64,000 nucleotides of DNA from Erythrobacter sp. AP23. Lineage in GTDB: Bacteria; Pseudomonadota; Alphaproteobacteria; Sphingomonadales; Sphingomonadaceae. The notes under the pieces were generated by a model. It did no database searches and was not told the origin of the DNA. It saw only the letters and a list, made by a program, of their open reading frames with translations. The translations under genes and the position numbers were made by a program. This document shows positions 53,375 through 62,312 of this stretch, one piece after another (position 1 is the stretch's first letter; the number at the start of each line of letters is the position of its first letter). The DNA lies in the NCBI RefSeq assembly GCF_001542855.1, contig NZ_LNBY01000020.1, positions 62,001 through 126,000 of the forward strand, in the 5' to 3' direction.

Positions 53375-54666
53375 TGGTCTGTGCTCCTGACATGGACGCC
53401 GTCGAGGAAGACGATCTCGACCGAAATGCCGGTCGGCATCTCGACGACGGGTTGGTACTGTTCTGCGCGTTCGATGAGATATTTGCTGACCGTGTCGGCG
53501 GCTTCGCCCGCGCCCTGGCCGAAGCCGCCCGCTAGGATGTCGGTCGGCGAAAGCGCCTCGCGCTTGCCGTCACTGCCGATCTGCCCGGCAAAGATACCGT
53601 TGGCGTTGGCCGAGAACCCGCGGCCGAAGCCGCCGACGATCCCGGCGAGCAGCGCCTGGCTGACGAGGCTGCCTTCACGGCTGACGACGCGGCCGCGCAC
53701 GCCCGACTTTCCGGCAAAGGCGATGAACCCCTTGACCTCGCTCACCGCGTAGCGCCCGCCGGGCTGCGCGCAGGTCATCCGCACCAGCTTGACATAGACC
53801 TTCTCGGCCGAGAGGTCGCCGCGTGCCGCGCCGTTGACGAGGCAGCCGGTGAGATCGGTCGTAAGCAGGCGATTGCCCTTCAGCACCGAGCGCGCGGGGC
53901 CGGTGATGCGCAGCACCACGGGCAGCGGATCGCTCTGGCTGGTAACCCCGGTCGAGGCATCGACCCCGACGATCACGGTTGCCGGCGCGTAGCTGTTGGG
54001 CGGCAGGTAGTCGCGGCTCGCCTCGAGCAGCAGCTGCGGCGCATTGGCGTCGACCTTCTTGCTTGCCGCGCCGGACTTTTCGCCGGTGAAGCTCAGCAGG
54101 CTCGCCTTTGGCTCGGCCATGGGGCCAGCGCTTGGATCGAGGGCGGCGGGTGCGGCGCCCGGTGCGCGGGGATCGAGCGGGGCGACCGGCGCGATCGGGG
54201 GATTGGCGCGCTGGGTCTCGAGTTCGGAGCGCAGCGCCGCGTTCTCGGCCGAGATCGCGTCGATCGCCGCCTGGCCGTCGCTCAGCATCCGCGCGTTCTC
54301 GCCGCGCAGCGTCTCGAGTTCCTGCTCGATCGAGGCCTTGGGGAGCTGGCTCGCCTGGAGGTCCTTGATCGCGCGGCCCTGCGCATCGAGCCGGTTGCCG
54401 TAGGTGGCGACGAACTCGCGCTGCGACAGGTTGCGGTTGACCAGCGCGCCGGTCTCGATCGTGGTCGAACCCGCGCCTTCTCCATCCTCCGCGTCGTCTC
54501 CGCCGAAGATGAACATCGAACCGGCAATGAGCGCGACGCCGCCGATGCCTGCGAGGAGCAGCTTCTGGCGCTGCGCGACGGTCTTGTTCAGGTCGCGTCG
54601 GGCTTCGGAGCGGCATTCGTCGCGCGGCTGCTCTGCGGCAGTAGTGCGGGTTTCGGTGTCGGCCAT
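53371..54666 (-). CDS. traB: TraB, T4SS core scaffold (VirB10-like)
   Basis: 431 residues. One inner-membrane helix (about 35-54, LLLAGIGGVALIAGSMFIF), then a coiled coil (about 85-150, KASIEQELETLRGENARMLS, SAENAALRSELETQR), a Pro/Ala-rich spacer that can cross the periplasm, and the VirB10-type beta-barrel C-terminus (NSYAPATVIVGVDASTGVTS, RVVSREGSLVSQALLAGIVG). It spans both membranes with TraK and TraV. Confidence 0.93.
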   Translation of the reverse strand: MADTETRTTAAEQPRDECRSEARRDLNKTVAQRQKLLLAGIGGVALIAGSMFIFGGDDAEDGEGAGSTTIETGALVNRNLSQREFVATYGNRLDAQGRAIKDLQASQLPKASIEQELETLRGENARMLSDGQAAIDAISAENAALRSELETQRANPPIAPVAPLDPRAPGAAPAALDPSAGPMAEPKASLLSFTGEKSGAASKKVDANAPQLLLEASRDYLPPNSYAPATVIVGVDASTGVTSQSDPLPVVLRITGPARSVLKGNRLLTTDLTGCLVNGAARGDLSAEKVYVKLVRMTCAQPGGRYAVSEVKGFIAFAGKSGVRGRVVSREGSLVSQALLAGIVGGFGRGFSANANGIFAGQIGSDGKREALSPTDILAGGFGQGAGEAADTVSKYLIERAEQYQPVVEMPTGISVEIVFLDGVHVRSTDQ

Positions 54667-55433
54667 TATTCGAGCCCTCCCTTGGCGAAGACGAGGAAGG
54701 CCTGGGTGGTCTCGCCGGGAGCGAGCGTGTCGCGGCCAAAGGCAAAGGCGAGCGCGCCTGCGAGCGCGCCTGCGGGCGCGTCGCGTTCATGGGAGAGGTC
54801 GATAGGTGCAGGGCCAAGATTGCGCAGCGTGAAGACTTGGCCGGTGAGCTCGGCGCCCTCGTATTCGGCGACCTGCTGGACCTCGAGGCTGTCGGTCCGG
54901 CGCGGACGCGAGAGCTCTGCGCGCGCCCGGAAACCGGGCAGCACCGCATCGCTTGCCATCGCCTCGATCAGGCGGATCGCAGCCTCGTCGCGGGTCGGGG
55001 CTTGGCCTTCCCATTCGGCGGCGTCGGGCCTCGCAAGCGCGGGGTTGGTAACAAAGAGCTGACTCGCTTCCTCGCCTTCGACCTTGCAGGCGAACTTGTA
55101 GACATGGCCCGCGCTGCTGGTGGCGAAGAAGCTGACCTTGGCGCTCGCATATTGCAGCGGCACCGAGACATAGATGTCGCCGCGGACCGGCTCGTGGGTC
55201 ACCTCGAAATCGTTGTAGGGATAGCCGCTCGCCATCTTGGAGACATTGGCGAAGCCGTCGTTGACGAGCGCGATGCGGGTCAGCGCGCCGCGTGCTAGCA
55301 CGCAGTCGATCGCTGCACCGTCGGCGGCCTCGACGAACTGGTCGGCATGCGCGGCAGTGGCAAAGGCGCAGCTTGCGGCGGCAAGCGCCACGGCGGCCAG
55401 CGCGGCAGGGAAGGGGCGGGCAAGGAGACTCAT
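54666..55433 (-). CDS. traK: TraK, secretin-like T4SS core protein
   Basis: 255 residues with signal MSLLARPFPAALAAVALAAA. The N-terminal domain has DGAAIDCVLARGALTRIALV and NDFEVTHEPVRGDIYVSVP, and the C-terminal half is beta-rich (EVQQVAEYEGAELTGQVFTL, APGETTQAFLVFAKGG), like VirB9/TraK. It sits in the outer-membrane ring with TraV and TraB. Its stop and the traB start touch. Confidence 0.9.
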   Translation of the reverse strand: MSLLARPFPAALAAVALAAASCAFATAAHADQFVEAADGAAIDCVLARGALTRIALVNDGFANVSKMASGYPYNDFEVTHEPVRGDIYVSVPLQYASAKVSFFATSSAGHVYKFACKVEGEEASQLFVTNPALARPDAAEWEGQAPTRDEAAIRLIEAMASDAVLPGFRARAELSRPRRTDSLEVQQVAEYEGAELTGQVFTLRNLGPAPIDLSHERDAPAGALAGALAFAFGRDTLAPGETTQAFLVFAKGGLE

Positions 55434-55999
55434 TGGTCTTCCTCCTCGTTCTCGTTGGGAAGCTGACGGAAGCCGGTAAGGCCGAGGCTGAGGCCGCGGC
55501 GGTTCCAGCTGAATTCGAAGCTGCGCTGCTGGCTCGCGATCACCTGCGCTCCGACGAAGGTCTTGAGCGTCCCGGTGACGATCGCGGTGAGCGCCTGTGG
55601 ATCGACCTCCATCCGCGAAATCACGAAGGCCTGGCTGATGTCCGAACCGCGTTGTTCGTCGACGATCTCGACGAGCTCGGCCTTAAGGCGTCCGTGAGCG
55701 GACGGATCGGCCACTTTGAGGACCTGCTCCATCCAGTAGTCGAGGCTTTCGGGCGCACGGTTGAGCAGCATCAGCGCTGTGTCGCGGGTGACGAGCTCGA
55801 GGTAGTGCGCATCGGTTGTGCCGCTGTTGAGTGCCACGCGCTCGCTAGTGACGGGGACGAGGATCACAGACTCTTCGCGCGTTGCCGCAGCGCCGACAGC
55901 GAGCAGGCTGGTAAGCCCAAGCACTGCCGCGAGCGCGGCGAAGCGGTTGCGCTGGCGCAAGTGCCGCTGCGCTTCCTCGTAGGCGAATTCGTGTCTCAT
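55430..55999 (-). CDS. traE: TraE, inner-membrane T4SS protein
   Basis: 189 residues from MRHEFAYEEAQRHLRQRNRF; the upstream extension of the frame is antisense to traL. One membrane helix (about 21-40) and a periplasmic VirB8-like domain: ILVPVTSERVALNSGTTDAH, ELVTRDTALMLLNRAPESLD, WMEQVLKVADPSAHGRLKAE. TraE links the core to the inner membrane. Four-base overlap with traK. Confidence 0.92.
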   Translation of the reverse strand: MRHEFAYEEAQRHLRQRNRFAALAAVLGLTSLLAVGAAATREESVILVPVTSERVALNSGTTDAHYLELVTRDTALMLLNRAPESLDYWMEQVLKVADPSAHGRLKAELVEIVDEQRGSDISQAFVISRMEVDPQALTAIVTGTLKTFVGAQVIASQQRSFEFSWNRRGLSLGLTGFRQLPNENEEEDQ

Positions 56000-56010
56000 G
56001 GGATCCTCCC

Positions 56011-56298
56011 TCAGCCTGCAAGCAGGCGGCAATGGGAGGGCGGCGTGGCTTTCAACCCGAGGAAACTCCCAGGCAGGTACCAGTACGCAGCATGCACCAG
56101 TTTCGACCCGGCACCTGAAGCTTTGGCCTTTCGAAGGGCGAACCAGGTGAGCCCGGACAGAGCTGTGCCGATGATGATGTGCTGTGCAAGGATGCCCCAG
56201 GCGAAGGGGATGAGAAGTCCCGCAAACTCGTCGATGGTCCAGAAGCCGATGAGCTCCGGATCGTCGAGCCGCCGTGGAACGAGGTATCTGTCGGCCAT
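56011..56298 (-). CDS. traL: TraL, pilus assembly membrane protein
   Basis: 95 residues: MADRYLVPRRLDDPELIGFW is the TraL signature, followed by two membrane segments (FAGLLIPFAWGILAQHIIIG and the next hydrophobic stretch) and AAYWYLPGSFLGLKATPPSH. It corresponds to VirB3. Located between traA and traE with short gaps. Confidence 0.92.
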   Translation of the reverse strand: MADRYLVPRRLDDPELIGFWTIDEFAGLLIPFAWGILAQHIIIGTALSGLTWFALRKAKASGAGSKLVHAAYWYLPGSFLGLKATPPSHCRLLAG

Positions 56299-56324
56299 GC
56301 CGCCCTCCCGTCGCTAGCCGCGGA

Positions 56325-56651
56325 TCAGATGACCGCGGTGACGACCGAGGTGACGATCGGCACGCCGGTGCCGACGCCGATCCCAACACCCACCGGGACC
56401 GCGACCTGCCCGAGGGCGAAGCGGCCCGAGGCAAGAGCGATAAGTCCGCCGGCAAGGCTGAGGACGGTGATTATCTTGCCGCCCGAGCCTTCGAGAAAAT
56501 CGGTGAACTTCTGCAGCGCCGGGTCGAAGGTCGTATCGGCACCGGCATAGGCGGCACCGGCGCAAGCCAGCGCGATCGCGGCAGGAAGAATATAGTCGCG
56601 GGCACGTATGCCTTTGGCGGGTCGGCGGGGAAGGACGAGTGTCTTGGTCAT
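56325..56651 (-). CDS. traA: TraA pilin
   Basis: 108 residues from MTKTLVLPRRPAKGIRARDY, chosen since the upstream extension is not pilin-like and GGAGTTCC lies before the ATG. Long basic leader, then AAIALACAGAAYA with a cleavage site after about residue 36, leaving a mature pilin of about 72 residues, near the 70 of F pilin. Two hydrophobic helices (KIITVLSLAGGLIALASGRF and VPVGVGIGVGTGVPIVTSVV) separated by a short charged turn. First gene of the transfer operon; no TraQ or TraX homologue is seen. Confidence 0.9.
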   Translation of the reverse strand: MTKTLVLPRRPAKGIRARDYILPAAIALACAGAAYAGADTTFDPALQKFTDFLEGSGGKIITVLSLAGGLIALASGRFALGQVAVPVGVGIGVGTGVPIVTSVVTAVI

Positions 56652-57009
56652 CGAGGAACTCCGTTTCGAACATTGGCAGCGATGTGTTCGCTGTATGTTC
56701 TTTCCTCGATTGGAAGGCAGGGTGTAGGAAAACGGAAACTGCCGTACGCACCGTTTCGTCCAAGAGAAATCGTCGGTTTTGGATGCTTTGACCGGGATTT
56801 GCGCGACCGGTGCAGGTTTTACGACCAAGATGACCGAATATTGCGCCACCCATACCTCATTCTGAGATCGAGAGACCGGAATCTGCGCGAATCACGTAGT
56901 GCGACGATGCTCCAATATCCTATTCGTTCCTTATATGTTCTTTTCGCTTTCCTACAGGTAGCTTGTCTCGGTAGTGCCCAGTCCTCGCGAGCCAACCAGG
57001 AGCTTTAGT
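56652..57009. promoter_or_regulatory. Divergent control region between traA and the HTH gene
   Basis: 358 bases without a gene. It contains a 10-base direct repeat TATGTTCTTT at 56694-56703 and 56934-56943, and a 9-base inverted pair TGTAGGAAA (56723-56731) and TTTCCTACA (56948-56956). The GTAGGAA/TTCCTAC half sites equal the arms of the S24 repressor operator at 37533-37546. The region must hold the promoters of the tra operon and of the gene at 57010. Confidence 0.5.
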
Positions 57010-57474
57010 ATGGCATGTAGAGAAGCCTTCGCGGAGCAAAAGGTGCGCCGCGATCTCGCCATTCTGTTGATGACCGCTGCTTCGGGAAGTGGCAGGACAC
57101 GGAAGGCAATTGCGCAGGATGCAAAAATTCACAGGGATGCACTACGCCGAATTCTCTCTGGAGAGCGGTCCGCCAGCCTGGCAGAAGCCTCGAGCATACT
57201 TGCGGCCTGCGACTTCGACCCGCAGCTGGTACTTGTCATTTTCATTCTCACTGATGCACAACAATCATTGGAGTGGGCCGAAACAAACATCGGTGCCTTT
57301 CTTGGTGAATTTCTAACTACACTTCCGGTCGCATTGGTCCGCGAGCTTGGGTCCGGATTACAGGAGGTACGGCCACGCTGGGCGAAAGGATCGGCGCACC
57401 GTGTGGCTCGATTATTGTCTGACAATATCAAGGACCTCGAACGGAAGGATCCTTTATACCTCGAAAGCGTGTAG
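57010..57474 (+). CDS. HTH regulator divergent from the tra operon
   Basis: 154 residues; AGGAG lies seven bases before this ATG, so the longer upstream start is rejected. An HTH occupies about 25-62 (GSGRTRKAIAQDAKIHRDAL, RRILSGERSASLAEASSILA), and the rest is helical with no recognised domain. Its place at the head of the transfer operon suggests a transcription regulator of transfer. Confidence 0.65.
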   Translation: MACREAFAEQKVRRDLAILLMTAASGSGRTRKAIAQDAKIHRDALRRILSGERSASLAEASSILAACDFDPQLVLVIFILTDAQQSLEWAETNIGAFLGEFLTTLPVALVRELGSGLQEVRPRWAKGSAHRVARLLSDNIKDLERKDPLYLESV

Positions 57475-57708
57475 CGACGCAGCCAGTCCAATGGTATAAT
57501 CCTGAAATCGAATACCGATTAAGGATCGATCTTGGTAGCAAGGCCTGCGCACGTAAACCGGGACCCCTAACAGGAATGATGCGTAGCTGTTTGGAGGACA
57601 GCGATTCATCGGTACAAACAGGCAAGCTGCCGATCTCTGTAAGAATTAACCGAATTTCTTTTCGCAGGTGGAGTATGGGCTTGAAACAAAGCTAATTGCT
57701 CTAGCAAG

Positions 57709-59478
57709 TCAGCATGGCCTGCCGCTTGTCAATGCATTTATCGATCCGACTATGGCGTGGCGGTCGATCCGAAAATGCCGGGCAAGATCACCGATACTGC
57801 CAGATTGGCCGAAACCCCCGACGCCGAGAGGGATAAGTCGGTGACCGGCCACTCCGCCAAGCCAGGACAACGTTGCCGGATGTCCGTCAAGCACCGTCAC
57901 CAACGTGCAATAGCTGGGGAGTGAGCTGATCAATTTCTCGATATGGGACCGTGCGGATGCATCGCCGCGCGCTCTTTCGCGCTGCGCCGCTGTCCAGCCG
58001 GCGTGGAGCCGATCGGCTGATGTGACCGCCAAGACTCCAATATCGCAACGGTACTCCCCTATAAGGCCAGCCGCGGCAATCGCTTCGTCAGCCACGGCGC
58101 CTTGATAGGCGATAACGATCGAGCAGTTGGGCCCCGGCGGTCGAAGCCAGTATGCTCCAGCGATCACGCCTTCGCGCAACGTAGCGCTAGTCTGCCGGTT
58201 GGGCTGCTCTAAAGGCTTGGTTGTGAGCCGCAGATACACGGCCCCTCCAGCCTCATCGCAAAGCAAGGTGCGTTCGTCTGGATCCGCCCGGCCCTCGCGC
58301 TGCATGTAGTCGAACGCCCATTCCATTATCAGCGCAAGCTCATCAGCAAAAGCCGGTTCGAAGCTCGACAAGCCGTTTTGCGCCATTCCGCTCAACGGTG
58401 TTCCGATCGATTGATGAGCACCTCCCTCGGGTGCCAGCGAGACACCTGATGGAGTGCCGACAATCAAGAAACGCGCGTCTTGGTAGCAAGCATAGTTAAG
58501 CGCATCGAGTCCGCGATGGACAAACGGATCATAAACCGTTCCAATCGGAATCAGGCGTTTGCCCCAAAGGCTGTGAGACAAGCCTGCCGCACCCAAGAGC
58601 AGAAAAAGATTCATTTCGGCGATGCCGAGCTCGAAATGCTGTCCCTCGGGCATGAAATTCCATTTGGCGGTTGAAGGTATCCTATGCTCGATGAACGCGT
58701 CGTCTTTGTTGTCGCGTGCGAAGAGATTTCGACGGTTCACAAAGGCACCCAGGCCTGTTGTACCCGTAACATCGGGCGACGTCGTGAGAATCCGCTTGGC
58801 GAATTCGCTGTCGCCTTTGGCCAACTCGTCGAGAATGTTGCCAAAAGCGGCCTGTGTCGAGATATTCCGACGCGGTCGGAATTGGATGGAAGGCACCGGC
58901 AGCTTTGGTGCAATGTGACGGCGAACTCCCTCCGAAAAAAACGGGACCCCGGCAAGAAATGCCTTTAAGGCCTCGACATTCTCGACCGCTGCAAATGGCT
59001 CCCACTCCTGGCCCCGGGGGACGCCCATGTCGGTTTGCCATTGCGCCATCTGTGACTTGGTCATCAAGCCGCCGTGATTATGCTCAAGATCGCTTTGCTT
59101 ACAGGCTGCGTTGACGATCAACATCAGCCGATCGCCCAGATTGGCAATCATCAGATCATCACGAATGCCGCCGCGCTCGTTCGTCAACACGCTGTAGCGT
59201 TGCCGACCCTGCTTCAAACCGAGAATGTCCGATGGGACAATTGTCTCCAGAGCGAGCGCGGCATCCGCGATTTTCCCCGAGTTCGGGGTCAGGTCGATCC
59301 GGCCCATATGCGAGACATCGAAGAGTCCGGCAGCCTTGCGCGTGTGGAGTGTCTCCTCGATCACCCCGGTGGCGTATTGCGATGGAAGGGAATATCCCGC
59401 GAATGGGACTAGCCGCCCCCCCGCTCTGACATGCAAATCGTAAAGCGGAGTCTTGAGAAGATCGGAAGCCTGGCTCAT
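57709..59478 (-). CDS. In-frame chimera: N-terminal GcvT fused to C-terminal part of a 2-oxoacid dehydrogenase E1
   Basis: 589 residues. Residues 1-132 are aminomethyltransferase: [69 protein letters not shown]. From about 133 the sequence switches to a pyruvate dehydrogenase/transketolase-type E1: [51 protein letters not shown] (with the cofactor-activating Glu), [20 protein letters not shown], and the transketolase C-terminal domain to 589. The folate-binding C-terminal part of GcvT and the thiamine-diphosphate-binding N-terminal domain of E1 are both missing. Probably a deletion joined two genes in frame near 59080. Start overlaps the glyA stop (ATGA). Confidence 0.8.
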   Translation of the reverse strand: MSQASDLLKTPLYDLHVRAGGRLVPFAGYSLPSQYATGVIEETLHTRKAAGLFDVSHMGRIDLTPNSGKIADAALALETIVPSDILGLKQGRQRYSVLTNERGGIRDDLMIANLGDRLMLIVNAACKQSDLEHNHGGLMTKSQMAQWQTDMGVPRGQEWEPFAAVENVEALKAFLAGVPFFSEGVRRHIAPKLPVPSIQFRPRRNISTQAAFGNILDELAKGDSEFAKRILTTSPDVTGTTGLGAFVNRRNLFARDNKDDAFIEHRIPSTAKWNFMPEGQHFELGIAEMNLFLLLGAAGLSHSLWGKRLIPIGTVYDPFVHRGLDALNYACYQDARFLIVGTPSGVSLAPEGGAHQSIGTPLSGMAQNGLSSFEPAFADELALIMEWAFDYMQREGRADPDERTLLCDEAGGAVYLRLTTKPLEQPNRQTSATLREGVIAGAYWLRPPGPNCSIVIAYQGAVADEAIAAAGLIGEYRCDIGVLAVTSADRLHAGWTAAQRERARGDASARSHIEKLISSLPSYCTLVTVLDGHPATLSWLGGVAGHRLIPLGVGGFGQSGSIGDLARHFRIDRHAIVGSINALTSGRPC

Positions 59479-60782
59479 TTATCAGTCTCCTGACCAAAGG
59501 CCATGTATGGCAACCCTTCTCCATAGACAGGAAATCTGGCCACGAGTTTTGCCACCTCCGCTCGCGCAGCCTGCTCGGCCGCCGAGTTGTCTTCAGGGTT
59601 TGCAGAGAGTCCCTCGATGACATCGGCAATCAGATTGCCCACGGTCTGGAACTCGCTCTCTCCAAACCCGCGAGAAGTGCCCGCCGGGGTGCCAAGCCTG
59701 ATGCCGCTGGTTTGCGCAGGAGGCAGAGGGTCAAATGGTATGCCGTTCTTGTTGCAGGTAAGTCGGGCTCGCTCGAGGCTAACCTCTGCTGCGCGGCCCG
59801 TGACACCTTGCGAACGCAGATCGACCAGCGCGATGTGATTGTCCGTGCCGCCCGTCACGATGTCGACGCCGCGACTTATCAATGTTTCGCAGAGGGCGCG
59901 GGCATTCCGAACGACCTGGTGGGAGTATTCCCGGAAATCTGGTTTGAGCGCCTCTCCGAATGCTACTGCTTTCGCGGCAATGACATGCATCAGCGGTCCG
60001 CCCTGCATGCCAGGAAATACAGCAGAGTTGAGCTTTTTCGCGAGAGCTTCATCGTTGGTGAGTATCAGGCCCCCCCGCGGACCTCGCAGGGTCTTGTGTG
60101 TTGTCGTGGTTACGATGTGCGCATGGGGGAACGGCGAAGGATGAGCCCCGCCTGCAACCAGACCGGCGATGTGAGCCATGTCTACCAGAAGTCGCGCTCC
60201 GACTTCATCCGCGATTTCCCGAAATCGCGCGAAATCGATCACCCGCGGAATGGCCGACCCGCCAGCGATAATGAGCGCAGGCTTGTGCTCGCGGGCAAGC
60301 GAAGCAACCTGATCGAAATCAACGGCGCAGTCTTCTTCCCGCACCCCATATTGTACCGCGTTAAACCATTTGCCGGACATAGTGGGGCGGGCACCGTGCG
60401 TCAGGTGCCCCCCGGCATCAAGGCTCATCCCCAATATGGTGTCTCCTGGCTTTAAAGTCGCAAGAAACACAGCGGCATTCGCCTGAGCCCCCGAGTGAGG
60501 CTGCACATTTGCAAAATCGCATCCGAACAGCTTCTTGGCGCGTTCGATTGCCTCGGCCTCGATGACGTCAGCATATTCGCACCCGCCATAATACCGTCGT
60601 CCGGGATAGCCTTCGGCGTATTTGTTCGTGAAAACCGATCCCTGCGCCTGAAGCACGGCAGGCGAAACTATGTTTTCGCTTGCGATCAATTCGATTTGTT
60701 CATTCTGACGACGGCATTCGTCGCGGAGAGCATCAGCTATTATTCTATCGTTATCGACGGTGCGCGTGAAGAAGTTGTTCAT
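59475..60782 (-). CDS. glyA: Serine hydroxymethyltransferase
   Basis: 435 residues. Clear SHMT sequence: [100 protein letters not shown], and the PLP-binding Lys in [15 protein letters not shown]. It interconverts serine and glycine using tetrahydrofolate. It lies under a glycine riboswitch and in front of the GcvT/E1 chimera, so it belongs to a glycine-responsive operon. Several residues differ from the usual sphingomonad housekeeping copy as I recall it, so this may be a second glyA. Confidence 0.95.
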   Translation of the reverse strand: MNNFFTRTVDNDRIIADALRDECRRQNEQIELIASENIVSPAVLQAQGSVFTNKYAEGYPGRRYYGGCEYADVIEAEAIERAKKLFGCDFANVQPHSGAQANAAVFLATLKPGDTILGMSLDAGGHLTHGARPTMSGKWFNAVQYGVREEDCAVDFDQVASLAREHKPALIIAGGSAIPRVIDFARFREIADEVGARLLVDMAHIAGLVAGGAHPSPFPHAHIVTTTTHKTLRGPRGGLILTNDEALAKKLNSAVFPGMQGGPLMHVIAAKAVAFGEALKPDFREYSHQVVRNARALCETLISRGVDIVTGGTDNHIALVDLRSQGVTGRAAEVSLERARLTCNKNGIPFDPLPPAQTSGIRLGTPAGTSRGFGESEFQTVGNLIADVIEGLSANPEDNSAAEQAARAEVAKLVARFPVYGEGLPYMAFGQETDK

Positions 60783-61004
60783 GGCAAAGGCTCCTATCCC
60801 CGAGGATTAAATGGCGACCGCCGACAGATGCGCGAGGCGAACGCTTGACCTGCTGACTTTGTCGACACAGCGCGGAATCCGATGCTGGATGATTTGACGA
60901 ACCACATGCACAGGATTGGTCGCGCAGAGCAGCCACAGATTAGCGTGGAAGTTGACTGGCAAAGAATTGCACGACATTGGTAGCACCTTTCAGGCCTGCT
61001 CGTG

Positions 61005-61168
61005 GCCAAGATGCCCCTTCTGTCACTGTGCCTGAGATCGTTATCCCGTCGGCGGACGCATCAGCGTCACTCTCCAGAATGAAAACGCACCGCGGTCCTT
61101 TTGCCTGAGAGTTTCCGGGGCGGTTGCTCCTTCGGCGCCGACCTTCAGTCGAGCTCTCCCACGATGCA
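61005..61168 (-). ncRNA. Tandem glycine riboswitch upstream of glyA
   Basis: Read on the minus strand. Aptamer I (about 61165-61095) has GGGAGAG, GCGCCGAAGGAGCAA, then ACTCTCAGGCAAAAGGACCG. Aptamer II (about 61082-61010) has GGAGAG, the variable arm, ACGGGATAACGATCTCAGG and GACAGAAGGGG. These are the conserved core elements of the two glycine aptamers joined by a short linker. About 220 bases of leader follow before glyA and probably include the expression platform, though no clear terminator was found. Confidence 0.88.
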
Positions 61169-61301
61169 GCATTGTCTTTCGAGGGCAACTGTGTTGGCGT
61201 CAAACAAGAATTGTTCAATCGTCAAATTAGGCGTTTTGATATGTTAACTTCCTCTGAGAACGCGCTTCCTAAGCAGGTTGATAGTTGGAGATTTGGTGAA
61301 C

Positions 61302-62228
61302 TCAGCCCTCTGAACGGTGTCCATCTAATGAACCTGTTCTCGCAAATTCGCGTATTGTCGAACGAACCCACAGGTGGCGCGGCGAACTGTTGGTCCTTTC
61401 ATGCCACTCCATTCCGAATGACAGTTCGGGCAAAGCGAACGGCACTGGGCACCTCGCGAAATCATTCATCAAAGAATTTGCCAGCCGGGATGGAGCCGTC
61501 ACGATAAGGGGAGTACCCCTTATTACCTGAGGGACCTCCGACAGACTTGGAATGTCGATTGCGATGTCACGCCTGAAGCCGTTCACAGAAAGTGCGTTGT
61601 CCACAAAACTGGAATCGTCTCTCGAGAAGATCACACGTGCATGACGTGCATGGCGGTAGGTATCGACGGTCTCTGGCCGTTTCGCATGCTCCTCGTCAAA
61701 GAAGCAGAGGAAACGGTCTTCCAGTAGCACCTCGCTATGAATGTCGGGGTCGGTGTGCCCCAGTAGGGGGCCGCAAGCGATATCGAACATTCCGTCCCTT
61801 AGTCCTTGGCGATTATCATACTTCTCCCAGACAAGACCTACCTTCACCCGGGGAGCCTCGGTCAGCAACGCCTTGCACGCATTGATCAGGAAAAGATGCC
61901 TTTCGTAGTCCGTCGCGGCGATAACAAATTGATCTGTGAGCTCCTCGAGCATCAGCGGTTGTGGATTAACCATCCGTTCAATCTGGGTGAGGACGTTGCG
62001 AGCCTCGGCGACGAGACCTTCGGCTTCCGGGGTCGAAGCGATTTTCCGACCGCTGCGGACAAAGATGTTTGCTCCGAACAGCGTTTTCAAACGCGCGAGG
62101 CGGTGGCTTAGCGCGGATTGCGTGAGTCCCAACCGATCTGCAGCCAAGGACACGGACTGCTCCTCGTGGAGAATGACCAGCGTTTTCAGGAGCGCGGCGT
62201 CAACGGCTAAATGATCAATTTTACTCAT
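61302..62228 (-). CDS. LysR family transcriptional regulator
   Basis: 308 residues from MSKIDHLAVDAALLKTLVIL (an ATG three codons upstream is an alternative). The HTH reads EEQSVSLAADRLGLTQSALS then HRLARLKTLFGANIFVRSGR, the standard LysR N-terminus. The effector-binding region (about 95-295) is a LysR_substrate fold (DQFVIAATDYERHLFLINAC, GMFDIACGPLLGHTDPDIHS). It is divergent from a TonB-dependent receptor and upstream of the glycine operon, so it may control the receptor. Ligand unknown. Confidence 0.9.
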   Translation of the reverse strand: MSKIDHLAVDAALLKTLVILHEEQSVSLAADRLGLTQSALSHRLARLKTLFGANIFVRSGRKIASTPEAEGLVAEARNVLTQIERMVNPQPLMLEELTDQFVIAATDYERHLFLINACKALLTEAPRVKVGLVWEKYDNRQGLRDGMFDIACGPLLGHTDPDIHSEVLLEDRFLCFFDEEHAKRPETVDTYRHARHARVIFSRDDSSFVDNALSVNGFRRDIAIDIPSLSEVPQVIRGTPLIVTAPSRLANSLMNDFARCPVPFALPELSFGMEWHERTNSSPRHLWVRSTIREFARTGSLDGHRSEG

Positions 62229-62312
62229 GTAATCCATTCAAAATAAGAAATTGAACAGGGGCGCAAGCTTGATATCCATTTATCGATAATATTTGAGGGG
62301 AGGCAAGCTGCC
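62229..62312. promoter_or_regulatory. LysR/receptor divergent promoter region
   Basis: 84 bases between the two starts. A perfect 10-base palindrome TTATCGATAA lies at 62280-62289, a candidate LysR-type binding site. GAGGGGAGG at 62295-62303 is the receptor's ribosome site. Confidence 0.45.
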
